Counted from the stretch's first letter, positions 1 to 9,944 are shown. The stretch: 64,000 nucleotides of DNA from Prauserella aidingensis (GCF_024171865.1 NZ_JAMTCN010000002.1:392255-456254); one strand, 5' to 3'. The notes: generated from the letters alone by a model not told the origin. Made by a program: numbers and translations.

Positions 1-165
1 GCCAGTGTGGACAGTGCACAGGCGCAGGTCAGTGAGCCGATCTCCCGGGGTGCGACTGCTCACGAGTCGGTAACGACCAGGTCGGAGTCTTGCCGAGGGG
101 GTCGCGCGCGGGTATTGGGGCGGTCGGCGCAGGGGGCCGTTCGGGGGACCGGTACTTTACGCCTC

Positions 166-1110
166 ATGGCTTCGTCGAATCCTCAAGACGTGTGCAACGT
201 CGTCGTCACCGGTGGCAGCGGTTTCATCGGGCGCGCGGTCGTCGCGAAGTTCCGCGAACGCGGCGCGCTGGTCACGGTCATCGACAGGGAACCGTCCCCG
301 TATCCCGACGACGAGGGTGTCGTCCACGTCCAGGGCGACCTGAAGGACGCCGCCGTGCGCGAGCAGGCGATCAAGCCCGGTGTCGACGGCATCATCCACC
401 TCGCCGCGATCACGTCGGTGCTCAAGTCGGTCGAGATGCCGGCGGAGACGTACGCCGAGAACGTCGCGATCACCCACGAGCTGCTCGAACTCGCCCGGAT
501 CAACGAGGTGCCGAGGTTCATCCTCGCCTCGACGAACGCCGTCGTCGGCGACGTCGGCACGGCCACGATCACCCCGGACCTGCCGCTCGCCCCGCTCACG
601 CCGTACGGCGCGACGAAGGCCGCCTGCGAGATGCTCATGTCGGGCTACGCGGGCGCCTACGGGGTCAGGACGACGGCGCTGCGGTTCACGAACGTCTACG
701 GCCCCGGCATGTCGCACAAGGACAGCTTCATCCCGCGCCTGATGCGCGCCGCCCTGCAGGGCGAGGGCGTGAAGGTCTACGGCGACGGGCAGCAGAAGCG
801 CGACCTCGTCTTCCTCGACGACATCGTCTCCGGCATCACGGGTGCGTGGGACACGCAGTACGTCGGACGTGCGATCCTCGGCGGCGGCAGGTCGGTGTCG
901 GTGCTGGACATGATCGACGGCGTGCGCGCGGTGACGGGTGCGGAGATCCCGGTCGAACACGTGCCGGCACCGGGTGGTGAGATGCCGGCCGTGATCGTCG
1001 ACGTCTCGGGTAGCGCCGACACGATCGGGTACACCCCGTCGTACGACCTCAAGGCCGGGCTCGCCGCGACCTGGGAGTACTTCCAGAAGGCCGCAGCGGC
1101 CACCGGCTGA
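166..1110 (+). CDS. NAD-dependent epimerase/dehydratase (sugar-nucleotide SDR)
   Basis: Extended short-chain dehydrogenase of 314 aa acting on nucleotide sugars, probably a UDP- or dTDP-hexose epimerase or dehydratase in the cytoplasm. The Rossmann motif TGGSGFIG lies near residues 15-22, the catalytic Ser/Thr near 122-123 and the YGATK pair at Tyr147/Lys151; a FTNVYGP stretch typical of the substrate domain follows. I chose ATG 166: the frame stays open upstream to position 7 but that extension is arginine-rich and lacks SDR features. It is followed 42 bp later by a membrane glycosyltransferase and, beyond the convergent GtrA gene, by sqdB, so it probably supplies a sugar for the same glycan. 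The exact substrate cannot be read from the sequence. Confidence 0.85.
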   Translation: MASSNPQDVCNVVVTGGSGFIGRAVVAKFRERGALVTVIDREPSPYPDDEGVVHVQGDLKDAAVREQAIKPGVDGIIHLAAITSVLKSVEMPAETYAENVAITHELLELARINEVPRFILASTNAVVGDVGTATITPDLPLAPLTPYGATKAACEMLMSGYAGAYGVRTTALRFTNVYGPGMSHKDSFIPRLMRAALQGEGVKVYGDGQQKRDLVFLDDIVSGITGAWDTQYVGRAILGGGRSVSVLDMIDGVRAVTGAEIPVEHVPAPGGEMPAVIVDVSGSADTIGYTPSYDLKAGLAATWEYFQKAAAATG

Positions 1111-1152
1111 GCCGCCACCCGCCGAGCCGACCGACGAGAGAGACCGCCGAGA

Positions 1153-3429
1153 GTGTCCACCTTTCTCCGCCGTCACTGGTTGCTGCTGTTGCTGCTGGCC
1201 GGCGGCGTTGCCCTGCGTGTCGTGACCTGGCTGGCGTACCAGCCGGCTCTGCTCTACATCGACACGTTCCGCTACCTGGGCAACCTGGAGGAACTGCGGC
1301 CGACGGATCTCAACCCGCTCGGGTACACGCTCCTGCTCAAGTTCCTGCTCGAGTTCGGCGGGTTCGCATGGGTGCAGGCCGTCCAGCACCTCGTGGGCAT
1401 CCTGCTGGCACTGGCGCTGTACCGGCTGACGATGCGCTACACCGACCGCGGCTGGCTCGCGGCGATCGTGGCCGCGCCGGTGCTGGTGGACGCCTACCAG
1501 CTGCAGATCGAAGCGAATCTCATGTCCGAGATCCTCTTCCAGGCGCTGCTGGTGGGCATGCTCTGGGCTCTGCTCTCGCGCGGGGAGCTGACGTGGAAGC
1601 GTGCCGCGCTCGCAGGTGCACTGCTCGCGGCCGCGGTGCTCACCCGCACGATCGGCCTCGTCGTCGCGGTGCCGTTCGGGCTCTTCCTCCTGTTCGCGTT
1701 CGGCGGGCTGAAGACGTGGAAGACGCGTGCCGGTCGCAGGCACGTCGCGGGCAGGACGCTCGCGGGCCTGGCAGGGGTGGTGCTCGTGCTGTTCGGCTAC
1801 ATGTCGTACTACGCGGTCCACGCAGGCCAGTTCGGGCTCACCGGCGCCACGAACAACGTGCTCTACGGCCGTACGGCCACGTTCGCCGACTGCAGCAAGC
1901 TGCCCGACGACGAGGGCCTGCGGCTGATGTGCCCGGAGGAACCGCTCGACGAGCGCCAGTCGGTCGACTACTACACGCACTTCCAGTACGGCTCGGCGGA
2001 CTGGCCGGAGGAACCGCTCCCCGACGAACGCGACAAGGCGACCCTGGCGCGGCAGTTCTCCTACTGGGTCATCCTGCATCAGCCGCTGGACCTGATCGGC
2101 GAAGTGCTCTACGACTTCGGCAAGAACTTCGTCCCGGTCAAGGAGACGTTCCACAACGACGTCCCCGCGGAACGATGGCATTTCCAGTCGCACTATCCGT
2201 ACCACGATGTGGGGACGGAGACGCCTCAGGTGTACCAGGCGTGGACGCTCGCTTATGATGACGAGTTGCCGCACGCCGATCGGGCGCTCGCGTCCTTCAT
2301 GCGTGATTATCAACAGAACGGCGGCTACACCTGGGGCCCGCTTCTCGCGGTGTTCCTGTTGTTGGGCATCCTGGGTGCGGTCGGAGTAGGAAAGGCACGC
2401 AGATCGCCGCTGAGGTCCGGTGCGTTCCTCGGCACCGGCAGCGCGCTCATCATCCTGGCGGGTTCATCCGCGTTCGAGTTCTCCTGGAGGTATCAGTTGC
2501 CTGCGCTCGTCCTGCTGCCGATCGGCGGCGTGTTGGGTCTGGCCGCGATGTTCGGAATGGGGAAGAAGCCCGCTGGAAGCGGCCGTCGTCCCAAGATGGA
2601 CGACTACCCCGACGACGTCGACACCGCGGCCGTGTCCGAGTTCCGTAGCCGATACGGCGAAGCACCGCTCAGCCCGCTCGTGGTCGTCATCGCGGCCTAC
2701 AACGAGGCCAAGGGCATCACGCCGGTGCTGCAGAACATGCCCACCCACTGCGGTGACATCCCGGTCTCGACGCTCGTGGTCGTCGACGGTGCGACCGACG
2801 GCACGGCCGAGATCGCGCGGGAGGCGGGCGCGTACGTCTGCGAGGCGCCGAAGAACCGCGGTCAGGGCGGTGCGCTGCGGCTGGGCTACCACCTCGCCAA
2901 CGAGTGCGGGGCCGACTGGGTCGTCACGACCGACGCCGACGGCCAGTACGACAACAACGAGCTGCCGATGCTCATGAAGCCGCTACTCGACGGCACCGCG
3001 GACTTCGTGACCGGTTCGCGCCGGCTGGGCTCCGGCAAGTACGACAGCAGCGTGCGGTGGCTGGGCGTGCGGGTGTTCGCGTGGCTGGCGTCGATCCTCA
3101 CGATGCAGAAGATCACCGACACCTCGTTCGGCTTCCGCGCGATGCCCGCCGACCTGGGGGCGTCCGTGACGCTGCGCGAGCCGCAGTACCAGGCGTCGGA
3201 GCTGCTGCTCGGGGTCATGGCGAAGGGGGCGCGGGTGCTCGAGGTGCCGATGACCATGGAGCTGCGGAACAACGGCGCCAGCAAGAAGGGCGGCAGCATC
3301 AAGTACGGCGCGAACTACTCGCGCGTGATGCTCGGGACCTGGCTGCGGGAGTACGTCCTCCGCGGCGGCAAGCGCAGGCCGTACGTGCGCAGGACCGCGC
3401 CGCAGACCGACGAGCGCAAACCGGCCTGA
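1153..3429 (+). CDS. Membrane GT-C-like / GT2 fusion glycosyltransferase
   Basis: A 758-aa protein with two parts. Residues 1 to about 475 are a polytopic membrane domain with an acidic residue in the first external loop (LLYIDTFRYL), as in GT-C/ArnT/PMT-type polyprenyl-phosphate-sugar transferases. After a linker, residues about 505-730 are a cytosolic GT2 domain of the dolichyl-phosphate-mannose synthase type (VVIAAYNEAKG, and an acidic TDADGQ metal-binding motif near residue 592). The fusion could both charge a polyprenyl phosphate and move the sugar onto an acceptor outside the membrane (inference). The start is GTG 1153. It is codirectional with the epimerase upstream and ends before a strong hairpin; a flippase-like GtrA gene faces it. 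Confidence 0.8.
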   Translation: MSTFLRRHWLLLLLLAGGVALRVVTWLAYQPALLYIDTFRYLGNLEELRPTDLNPLGYTLLLKFLLEFGGFAWVQAVQHLVGILLALALYRLTMRYTDRGWLAAIVAAPVLVDAYQLQIEANLMSEILFQALLVGMLWALLSRGELTWKRAALAGALLAAAVLTRTIGLVVAVPFGLFLLFAFGGLKTWKTRAGRRHVAGRTLAGLAGVVLVLFGYMSYYAVHAGQFGLTGATNNVLYGRTATFADCSKLPDDEGLRLMCPEEPLDERQSVDYYTHFQYGSADWPEEPLPDERDKATLARQFSYWVILHQPLDLIGEVLYDFGKNFVPVKETFHNDVPAERWHFQSHYPYHDVGTETPQVYQAWTLAYDDELPHADRALASFMRDYQQNGGYTWGPLLAVFLLLGILGAVGVGKARRSPLRSGAFLGTGSALIILAGSSAFEFSWRYQLPALVLLPIGGVLGLAAMFGMGKKPAGSGRRPKMDDYPDDVDTAAVSEFRSRYGEAPLSPLVVVIAAYNEAKGITPVLQNMPTHCGDIPVSTLVVVDGATDGTAEIAREAGAYVCEAPKNRGQGGALRLGYHLANECGADWVVTTDADGQYDNNELPMLMKPLLDGTADFVTGSRRLGSGKYDSSVRWLGVRVFAWLASILTMQKITDTSFGFRAMPADLGASVTLREPQYQASELLLGVMAKGARVLEVPMTMELRNNGASKKGGSIKYGANYSRVMLGTWLREYVLRGGKRRPYVRRTAPQTDERKPA

Positions 3430-3456
3430 ACGGCCTCCTGAGGCGAGGAGAACGAC

Positions 3457-3499
3457 GAGCGGCCCCTGGGACCCGGCGACGGGCTCCCAGGGGCCGCTC
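3457..3499 (+). terminator. Hairpin terminator after the glycosyltransferase
   Basis: A near-perfect inverted repeat with 15-bp arms (GAGCGGCCCCTGGGA and its complement) and a 13-base loop begins 28 bp past the stop codon. There is no long T tract, as is common in GC-rich actinobacteria. Confidence 0.7.
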
Positions 3500-3586
3500 G
3501 CTGTCGTCTGGCGGCATTTCAGGGGCGACTCCGCCGGAGGTGGCGGCCTGCGGAGTCTCGGGGTCGGTCGTGCCGGGCGGCCGTGT

Positions 3587-3642
3587 CGAGGCGTTGTCCG
3601 GACGCGGCCGGAAACGAGGCACTATCTGGACGCGGTCGTAAA
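3587..3642. repeat. Tandem pair of imperfect 28-bp repeats
   Basis: Two abutting 28-bp units (3587-3614 and 3615-3642) share 22 of 28 positions, including CGAGGC at the start and GGACGCGG in the middle. An inverted CGAGGC half-site (GCCTCG) follows at 3646-3651. It may be a protein-binding array or the remnant of a duplicated element. Confidence 0.55.
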
Positions 3643-3863
3643 TTTGCCTCGTGGGGGAAATCGGAAAATCCACCCACGCGCGGAAACGGACATCGGATCA
3701 CGGCTCACCGCCTTCCGGTTCCGTCGAACCGAAAATCCGACGGTGAATTGTCCACATTTCTCCCCGCGCCGCCGTGCCCTTCCCCGTGTCGCCGTGCCCG
3801 GGAGGATCGCAAAACCGGCCGTGTCTCCACCTCGAAGATGCCCCGTACGGGTGAGGTGGGCGT

Positions 3864-3909
3864 ACGACGAGGGCCCGGCCACCGGGTGTGGTGACCGGGC
3901 CCTCGTCGT
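3864..3909 (-). terminator. Hairpin terminator of the GtrA-like gene
   Basis: Perfect 15-bp arms (ACGACGAGGGCCCGG and its complement) enclose a 16-base loop, 29 bp beyond the stop codon of the minus-strand gene. It would also back up termination from the other side. Confidence 0.7.
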
Positions 3910-3937
3910 GGGTCCTCGGGACGCGCCGTCGGCGGGC

Positions 3938-4492
3938 TCAGGCGACCTGGGCCTGCACCTCCGCGGGCTCGGACTTCCCGGCCTTGGGGGCGTCGAGCTT
4001 GCTGTAGACGAAGCGGTCGAGCAGCGTGAACTTGATGAGGAAGACCAGCGCATAGCTGCTCAGGAACGCGACGTCGAGCACGATGACGCGCACGAAGCCT
4101 TCGATCCGGAGCGGCTCGGTGATCCAGCCGGCGATCGTCGTGAGGGTCATCGAGGCGATGCCGCCCAGGGCGATCACGAACAGGTAGGGCAGCAGCTCAC
4201 GCTTGACGTCCGGCTTGCCCTTGCGGTTCCACGCCCAGCGGCGTGCGACGAAGTAGTTGGGGATTGCCCCCGCCACGAACGCTGCGGCGCTCGAGACCGT
4301 CGGGTTCACGCCCATCGTGAGCAGCACGATCAGCGTCACCTGGCTCATACCGGTGGCCAGGCCCGAGCTCATCAACGCGCGGACCAGACGTGCGACGAAC
4401 TTCGGCTGGCCCGGGCGATGGTCCGGGTCGTCAGGCGAGTCCTGCTGGTCAGCGGCGTTTTGCCCTGCGGGAACGGTCGTCACACCCCCCAT
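3938..4492 (-). CDS. GtrA-family membrane protein
   Basis: A 184-aa protein with a hydrophilic N-terminus (about 35 residues) and four predicted membrane helices, matching the GtrA/DPMS family thought to flip polyprenyl-phosphate-linked sugars. The NYFVARRWAW motif between helices two and three and the C-terminal FTLLDRFVYS segment are typical. Its position between the DPM1-like fusion transferase and sqdB supports a role in moving a lipid-linked sugar across the membrane (inference). The ATG at 4492 follows a C/T-rich stretch without a clear ribosome site. Confidence 0.85.
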   Translation of the reverse strand: MGGVTTVPAGQNAADQQDSPDDPDHRPGQPKFVARLVRALMSSGLATGMSQVTLIVLLTMGVNPTVSSAAAFVAGAIPNYFVARRWAWNRKGKPDVKRELLPYLFVIALGGIASMTLTTIAGWITEPLRIEGFVRVIVLDVAFLSSYALVFLIKFTLLDRFVYSKLDAPKAGKSEPAEVQAQVA

Positions 4493-4640
4493 TGTGCCAA
4501 CCGCCTTTCTCGTCCGTGCGGCGACATCCCTATTCTTTGCCGGTGGGTTGAGATCAGCCCGTTACTAAGACAATGTGAACCGGCTAGTTCGGGTGCAGAG
4601 CCGGGCCGTTCGGCTCAGGCGACAGGAGGAACGAAAACAC

Positions 4641-5840
4641 ATGCGAGTACTGGTTCTTGGCGGCGACGGCTTCTGCGGATGGCCGACCTCCCTGCACCTG
4701 TCTGCGCAGGGGCACGAGGTCGCCATTGTCGACAACCTCTCGCGGAGGAAGATCGACATCGAGCTCGAGGCCGAGTCGCTGACGCCGATCCGCCCGATGG
4801 GTGAGCGTCTGACGGCGTGGAAGGAGGCCACGGGCAAGGACATCGCGTTCCACAACCTCGATGTCTCGCAGAACTACCAGCGCTTCCTCGACCTCCTCCT
4901 GGAGTTCCGGCCGGACGCGATCGTGCACTTCGCCGAGCAGCGCGCCGCGCCGTACTCGATGAAGAGCAGCTGGCACAAGCGCTACACCGTGGACAACAAC
5001 CTCGGCGCGACCAACAACGTGCTCGCCGCGGTGGTCGAGAGCGGTCTCGACATCCACATCGCGCACCTCGGCACGATGGGCGTCTACGGCTACGGCACGG
5101 CCGGTATGAAGATCCCGGAGGGCTACCTCAACGTCAAGATCGAGACCGGCGACGGTCAGCTGATCGACCAGGAGATCCTGTACCCGGCCAACCCGGGCAG
5201 CATCTACCACATGACGAAGACGCAGGACCAGCTGCTCTTCTACTTCTACAACAAGAACGACAAGATCCGGGTCACGGACCTGCACCAGGGCATCGTGTGG
5301 GGCACGCAGACCAAGGACACGCAGCTGGACGAGCGCCTGATCAACCGCTTCGACTACGACGGCGACTACGGCACGGTGCTCAACCGGTTCCTGATGCAGG
5401 CGGGCGTCGACTACCCGCTGACCGTGCACGGCACGGGCGGCCAGACGCGTGCGTTCATCCACATCCAGGACACGGTCAAGTGCATCGAGCTCGCGATCAG
5501 CAACCCGCCGGAGAAGGGTGAGCGGGTGCAGATCCTGAACCAGATGACCGAGACCCACCGGGTCCGGGACCTGGCGCAGATGATCGCCGACAAGACCGGC
5601 GCGAAGATCGAGAACGTCGAGAACCCGCGTAACGAGGCCGACGAGAACGACCTCCACGTGGCCAACGACCGCTTCCTGCACCTGGGCCTCAACCCGATCA
5701 CCCTCAACGAGGGCCTGATGACCGAGGTCACCGACATCACTAAGAAGTACGCCGACCGCTGCGACACCTCGCGGATCCCGTGTGTGTCGACGTGGACCGG
5801 CGACAAGTCGGACCGGGTCGGCACGCCGAAGAGCGTCTGA
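4641..5840 (+). CDS. sqdB: UDP-sulfoquinovose synthase (SqdB/SQD1 type)
   Basis: A 399-aa extended SDR that makes UDP-sulfoquinovose from UDP-glucose and sulfite. The family signature is clear: VLGGDGFCGW nucleotide loop at 5-14, HFAEQRAAPYSM at 97-108, Thr145 in LGTMGVYG, the Tyr189/Lys193 pair in YHMTK, and LHQGIVWGTQT at about 214-224. ATG 4641 is preceded by AGGAGGA at 4624-4630; the frame is open further upstream but lacks a better start. It stands alone between a minus-strand GtrA gene and a terminator. The enzyme is best known from phototroph sulfolipid synthesis; here the neighbouring glycosyltransferase genes, rather than an obvious SqdX/SQD2, suggest another acceptor (inference). 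Confidence 0.92.
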   Translation: MRVLVLGGDGFCGWPTSLHLSAQGHEVAIVDNLSRRKIDIELEAESLTPIRPMGERLTAWKEATGKDIAFHNLDVSQNYQRFLDLLLEFRPDAIVHFAEQRAAPYSMKSSWHKRYTVDNNLGATNNVLAAVVESGLDIHIAHLGTMGVYGYGTAGMKIPEGYLNVKIETGDGQLIDQEILYPANPGSIYHMTKTQDQLLFYFYNKNDKIRVTDLHQGIVWGTQTKDTQLDERLINRFDYDGDYGTVLNRFLMQAGVDYPLTVHGTGGQTRAFIHIQDTVKCIELAISNPPEKGERVQILNQMTETHRVRDLAQMIADKTGAKIENVENPRNEADENDLHVANDRFLHLGLNPITLNEGLMTEVTDITKKYADRCDTSRIPCVSTWTGDKSDRVGTPKSV

Positions 5841-5876
5841 CCTCCGCGGAACCCGACACGGCGGAACCGACACGGC

Positions 5877-5912
5877 GAAGGGCGGCTCACCCGACCGGGT
5901 GGGCCGCCCTTC
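5877..5912. terminator. Bidirectional hairpin between sqdB and sepH
   Basis: Inverted repeat with arms GAAGGGCGGCtCACCC and GGGTGgGCCGCCCTTC around a four-base loop, lying between two convergent genes. Confidence 0.8.
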
Positions 5913-5966
5913 GTGTGTCGACCGGCGGTGCGGCGCCGAACGTCTCGCGTTCCGGAACCGCGGATC

Positions 5967-6953
5967 TCAGCCGCGTTGGCTGCGGACGCCCAGCAGGACG
6001 TCCTCCCAGGCGGGCACGGGCGTGTGGCCGCCCCGGCGTTTCGGCCGAGGCTTGCCGGGGCCCGACCCCGCGTCGGAACCGGTGGCCTGGCCCGCCGCGG
6101 GCGCGTGACGAGGCTCCTCACCGCCGGTGCCACGGCCGTCGACCTCGCTCCTGCCGGTGCCGGACGTGGTCTCGTCCGCCTGCGGTTCGTCGACGGGCAG
6201 TGGTGCCTCGATGACGTTGCTCGCCGTACCGCCCGGTTCGTCGGGCTCGTCGAACTCGGGGCAGTCGAACAGCACGGGTTCGAGCTCCTCCGCCGAGACC
6301 TCGGGGTCTTCCTGCGCCGTCTGCTGTGCGGCCGTCCGTTCGGTGAGGTCCGTGACGGCACGGGGCGTGCGGAACGACGTCGGGTCGAGCAGCGAGGCCG
6401 CCAGATCGTCGATCGCGGTCACGGTGCCGCCGTGCATGCCGGGCGTGAACGTCCAGTGGGCACGGTTGGACGAACGGCCCGCCGCCCAGCGCAGACAGAC
6501 GACCCACTTGCCGTCGTCGCCGCGCCAGGCGTCCCATTCGGCCTGGGAGTAGTCGTGGCCGCGCACGCCGAAGGCGTGGGCGACGACCTCGGAGAGGGTC
6601 TGCACGTCCGGGCCGTCGTCGCGCACGGGGTGCGCCTGCTGGGCCAGGTCGGCGTGCCGGGAGCGTTCGAGCAGCACGGGGTAGGCGAACCGCTCGACGC
6701 GGTCGGTCGGGACTCCCGAGGCGGTCGCGACCTGCTCGACCGTCTCGCCCGCGCGGATCCGGGCTTGGATTTCGCGTGGTCGCATCTGGGCCTCCAGCTC
6801 GATCTCGATCTGGCCGAGGCGGGTGAGATCCCCGCGGGCGGCCGCGCGCAGCCGCTCGTCCGCGGGCAGGACGAACCGCTCACGGCGCTCGGGGTCCTCG
6901 CACACGATGGACTCGCCGTCCTCGTGCAACCCGACCACCCGTAGCGTTCGCAT
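5967..6953 (-). CDS. sepH: Cell-division protein SepH
   Basis: A 328-aa actinobacterial septation protein that binds FtsZ and promotes ring assembly. The N-terminal DUF3071 domain (residues 1 to about 170) is well conserved: MRTLRVVGL start, RFVLPADERLRAAARGDL, a helix-turn-helix-like RPREIQARIRAGE segment and PVLLER. The remainder is acidic, proline/threonine-rich and probably disordered, ending in a basic KPRPKRRGG-type tail. ATG 6953 is chosen over an in-frame ATG at 6965 because GGAGG lies 5-8 bases before it and the family begins there. A TAACGT -10-like hexamer lies about 40 bp upstream. SerC lies nearby, a neighbourhood seen in other actinobacteria. Confidence 0.93.
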   Translation of the reverse strand: MRTLRVVGLHEDGESIVCEDPERRERFVLPADERLRAAARGDLTRLGQIEIELEAQMRPREIQARIRAGETVEQVATASGVPTDRVERFAYPVLLERSRHADLAQQAHPVRDDGPDVQTLSEVVAHAFGVRGHDYSQAEWDAWRGDDGKWVVCLRWAAGRSSNRAHWTFTPGMHGGTVTAIDDLAASLLDPTSFRTPRAVTDLTERTAAQQTAQEDPEVSAEELEPVLFDCPEFDEPDEPGGTASNVIEAPLPVDEPQADETTSGTGRSEVDGRGTGGEEPRHAPAAGQATGSDAGSGPGKPRPKRRGGHTPVPAWEDVLLGVRSQRG

Positions 6954-7179
6954 TCCGCCTCCCATGCGCGTTCACGTTCCTTGCCGGCCAACGTTAGAGC
7001 GGCGCGTCGCCTTGACGACGCAGGCGCGCCGAGTCACGGCGAGATCACGCGCACGGCCGACCCTTGCGCGCGGGAAAGTCGACATGTTCGATGATCACTC
7101 GATCGGACCAGTACAACTCGGACAAGAGGGTCGGCGCCCCGCGGGTGCCGGTCCCTGGGGGAGGAAACGGATACGCGAT

Positions 7180-8718
7180 ATGAGCGAGACACGAGTCAGC
7201 AGGCGCCGGTTCTTCACAGGTGCGGGCGTCGCGGGCACCGTCGCGGCGGTCCCCCTGATCAGCGGGTACGTCGGGTACCGGATTCCGCAGACGAAACCCG
7301 AGCCGGAGGTGCTGCCCCCGCCCAAGGCGGAGGAGGTGCACACCTTCTACTCGCGGCCCGACCTGCGGCCACCGAAGATCAAGATGTCGGACGCCGACCC
7401 GGACACCGCGCCGCAGCCGAGCCCGCGGCACCTGTTCCTCGGCGTGAAGGACTACCAGGGCGAGGGTGCCGGCCAGGCGGGCATGCTCATCGTCAACCGC
7501 CGCGGTGAGCCCGTGTGGTTCGCCGTGAGCGACCGGGACGACCGCAAACCGATGGACTTCCGGATGCAGACCTACCGCGGCCGGCCCGTCCTGACGACCT
7601 GGCAGGGCGCCGCACCCATCGGGTTCGGCAAGGGTAAGTGCCTCGTGTTCGACCAGAGCTACCGGCAGATCGCCGAGGTCAACACGGGTGGCGGGGTCGC
7701 AGACGCGGACCTGCACGAGTTCCTCATCACCGACCGTGACACCGCACTGATCATGGCCTACGACCCGGTGCAGCGGGACCTGAGCTCCGTCGGCGGCGCG
7801 TCGGACGGCTGGGTGTCCGACGGCGTGATCCAGGAGATCGACATCGAGACCGGCGAGGTCCTGTTCGACTGGCGCAGCCTCGACCACGTCGACCTGACCG
7901 AGTCGCAGCTCCCCGTGGAGGGCCAGGGCACGAAGGACCATCCCTACGACTACATCCACCTGAACTCGATCGGGCTGGACGACGACGGTGACCTGCTCGT
8001 CTCGGCGCGCAACACGTGGGCGATCTACAAGATCGCGAAGTCCGACGGCTCCCTGCGGTGGACACTCGGCGGGAAGAACACCGACTTCCGCCTCGGCAAG
8101 GGCGTCGAGTTCGCCTGGCAGCACGACGCGCGCAGGCAGCCCGACGGCACGCTGTCGCTGTTCGACAACGCCTCGTCGCCCCCGCAGGCCAACCGTTCGC
8201 GCGGCTTGGTCCTCGAACTCGACGAGGACGCGATGACCGCGACCGTCGACCGCGAGTACGTGCACCCCGCGGGGCTGCTCTGCGACAACCAGGGCAACCT
8301 GCAGCTGCTCGACGACGGGCGCGCGATCGTCGGCTGGGGATGTCAGCCCTACACCTCGGAGTTCGACGCCGACGGTGAGTGGCTCACCGACTGGCGGTCC
8401 CCGGAGTTCGTGCAGTCCTACCGGGCCTACCTGGGCGACTGGGTCGGCAGGCCGGACGACAAGCCGGCGCTGGCGGTGCGGAAGAACGCGGCCCGCGGGG
8501 TGCTGGTCTACGCGAGCTGGAACGGCGCGACCGAGGTGCGTCGCTGGCGGGTCCTGGCGGGTCAGCGTGCCGATGACCTGTCGGAGGAGGTCACGGTGCC
8601 GCGGGGCGGGTTCGAGACGGCGATCTCGTGCGACGCGGCGGGTCCGTTCTTCGCCGTCGCGGCGCTGGACAAGCACGGCAACGAGCTCGGCAGGTCCGAA
8701 CCGATCCGCGGCCGCTGA
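7180..8718 (+). CDS. Tat-exported arylsulfotransferase-like protein (ASST family)
   Basis: A 512-aa protein with a twin-arginine signal (SRRRFF followed by a short hydrophobic stretch, residues 7-35), then a beta-propeller-type domain resembling the arylsulfate sulfotransferase family. Visible family features are the DLHEFLITDRDTALIMAYDP block, the DYIHLNSIGLDDDGDLLVSAR block with the conserved histidine, and WQHDARRQPDGTLSLFDN. ASST enzymes transfer sulfate between phenols without PAPS; the actinobacterial members are uncharacterised, so activity is inferred. ATG 7180 has GGGGGAGGA upstream (7157-7164). The gene lies 1.3 kb from sqdB and ends at a palindromic repeat. Confidence 0.8.
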   Translation: MSETRVSRRRFFTGAGVAGTVAAVPLISGYVGYRIPQTKPEPEVLPPPKAEEVHTFYSRPDLRPPKIKMSDADPDTAPQPSPRHLFLGVKDYQGEGAGQAGMLIVNRRGEPVWFAVSDRDDRKPMDFRMQTYRGRPVLTTWQGAAPIGFGKGKCLVFDQSYRQIAEVNTGGGVADADLHEFLITDRDTALIMAYDPVQRDLSSVGGASDGWVSDGVIQEIDIETGEVLFDWRSLDHVDLTESQLPVEGQGTKDHPYDYIHLNSIGLDDDGDLLVSARNTWAIYKIAKSDGSLRWTLGGKNTDFRLGKGVEFAWQHDARRQPDGTLSLFDNASSPPQANRSRGLVLELDEDAMTATVDREYVHPAGLLCDNQGNLQLLDDGRAIVGWGCQPYTSEFDADGEWLTDWRSPEFVQSYRAYLGDWVGRPDDKPALAVRKNAARGVLVYASWNGATEVRRWRVLAGQRADDLSEEVTVPRGGFETAISCDAAGPFFAVAALDKHGNELGRSEPIRGR

Positions 8719-8732
8719 GCGGAGACAGAAAA

Positions 8733-8787
8733 CGCCCCCAAGGGCACTTTGGTTGCGTTCAGTGCAACCAAGGTGCCCCTGGGGGCG
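8733..8787. repeat. Intergenic palindrome family P, full copy A
   Basis: A 55-bp inverted repeat with arms of about 24 bp, of the type GCCCCCAAGGGCACTTTGGT and its complement around a short AT-containing loop. It sits between convergent genes and can act as a bidirectional terminator. The same element recurs through the window. Confidence 0.9.
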
Positions 8788-8801
8788 TGTGGCGGGGCGG
8801 C

Positions 8802-9944
<1,143 letters not shown>

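Larger units (their letters stand above)
3430..3937. other. 508-bp convergent intergenic region
   Basis: Gap between the convergent glycosyltransferase and GtrA-like genes. It holds a terminator at each end, a tandem 28-bp repeat (3587-3642), an inverted repeat CGTGGG...CCCACG (3650-3655 and 3673-3678) and a stretch that is A/T-richer than its surroundings near 3640-3760. I see no convincing protein gene on either strand; a small RNA is possible but unsupported. Confidence 0.5.

Noticed and set aside
157..2313. A 718-codon open frame on the minus strand across the epimerase and glycosyltransferase genes
   Set aside because: It mirrors two well-supported plus-strand genes, is Arg/His/Asp-rich and has no domain; high GC makes long antisense frames common.
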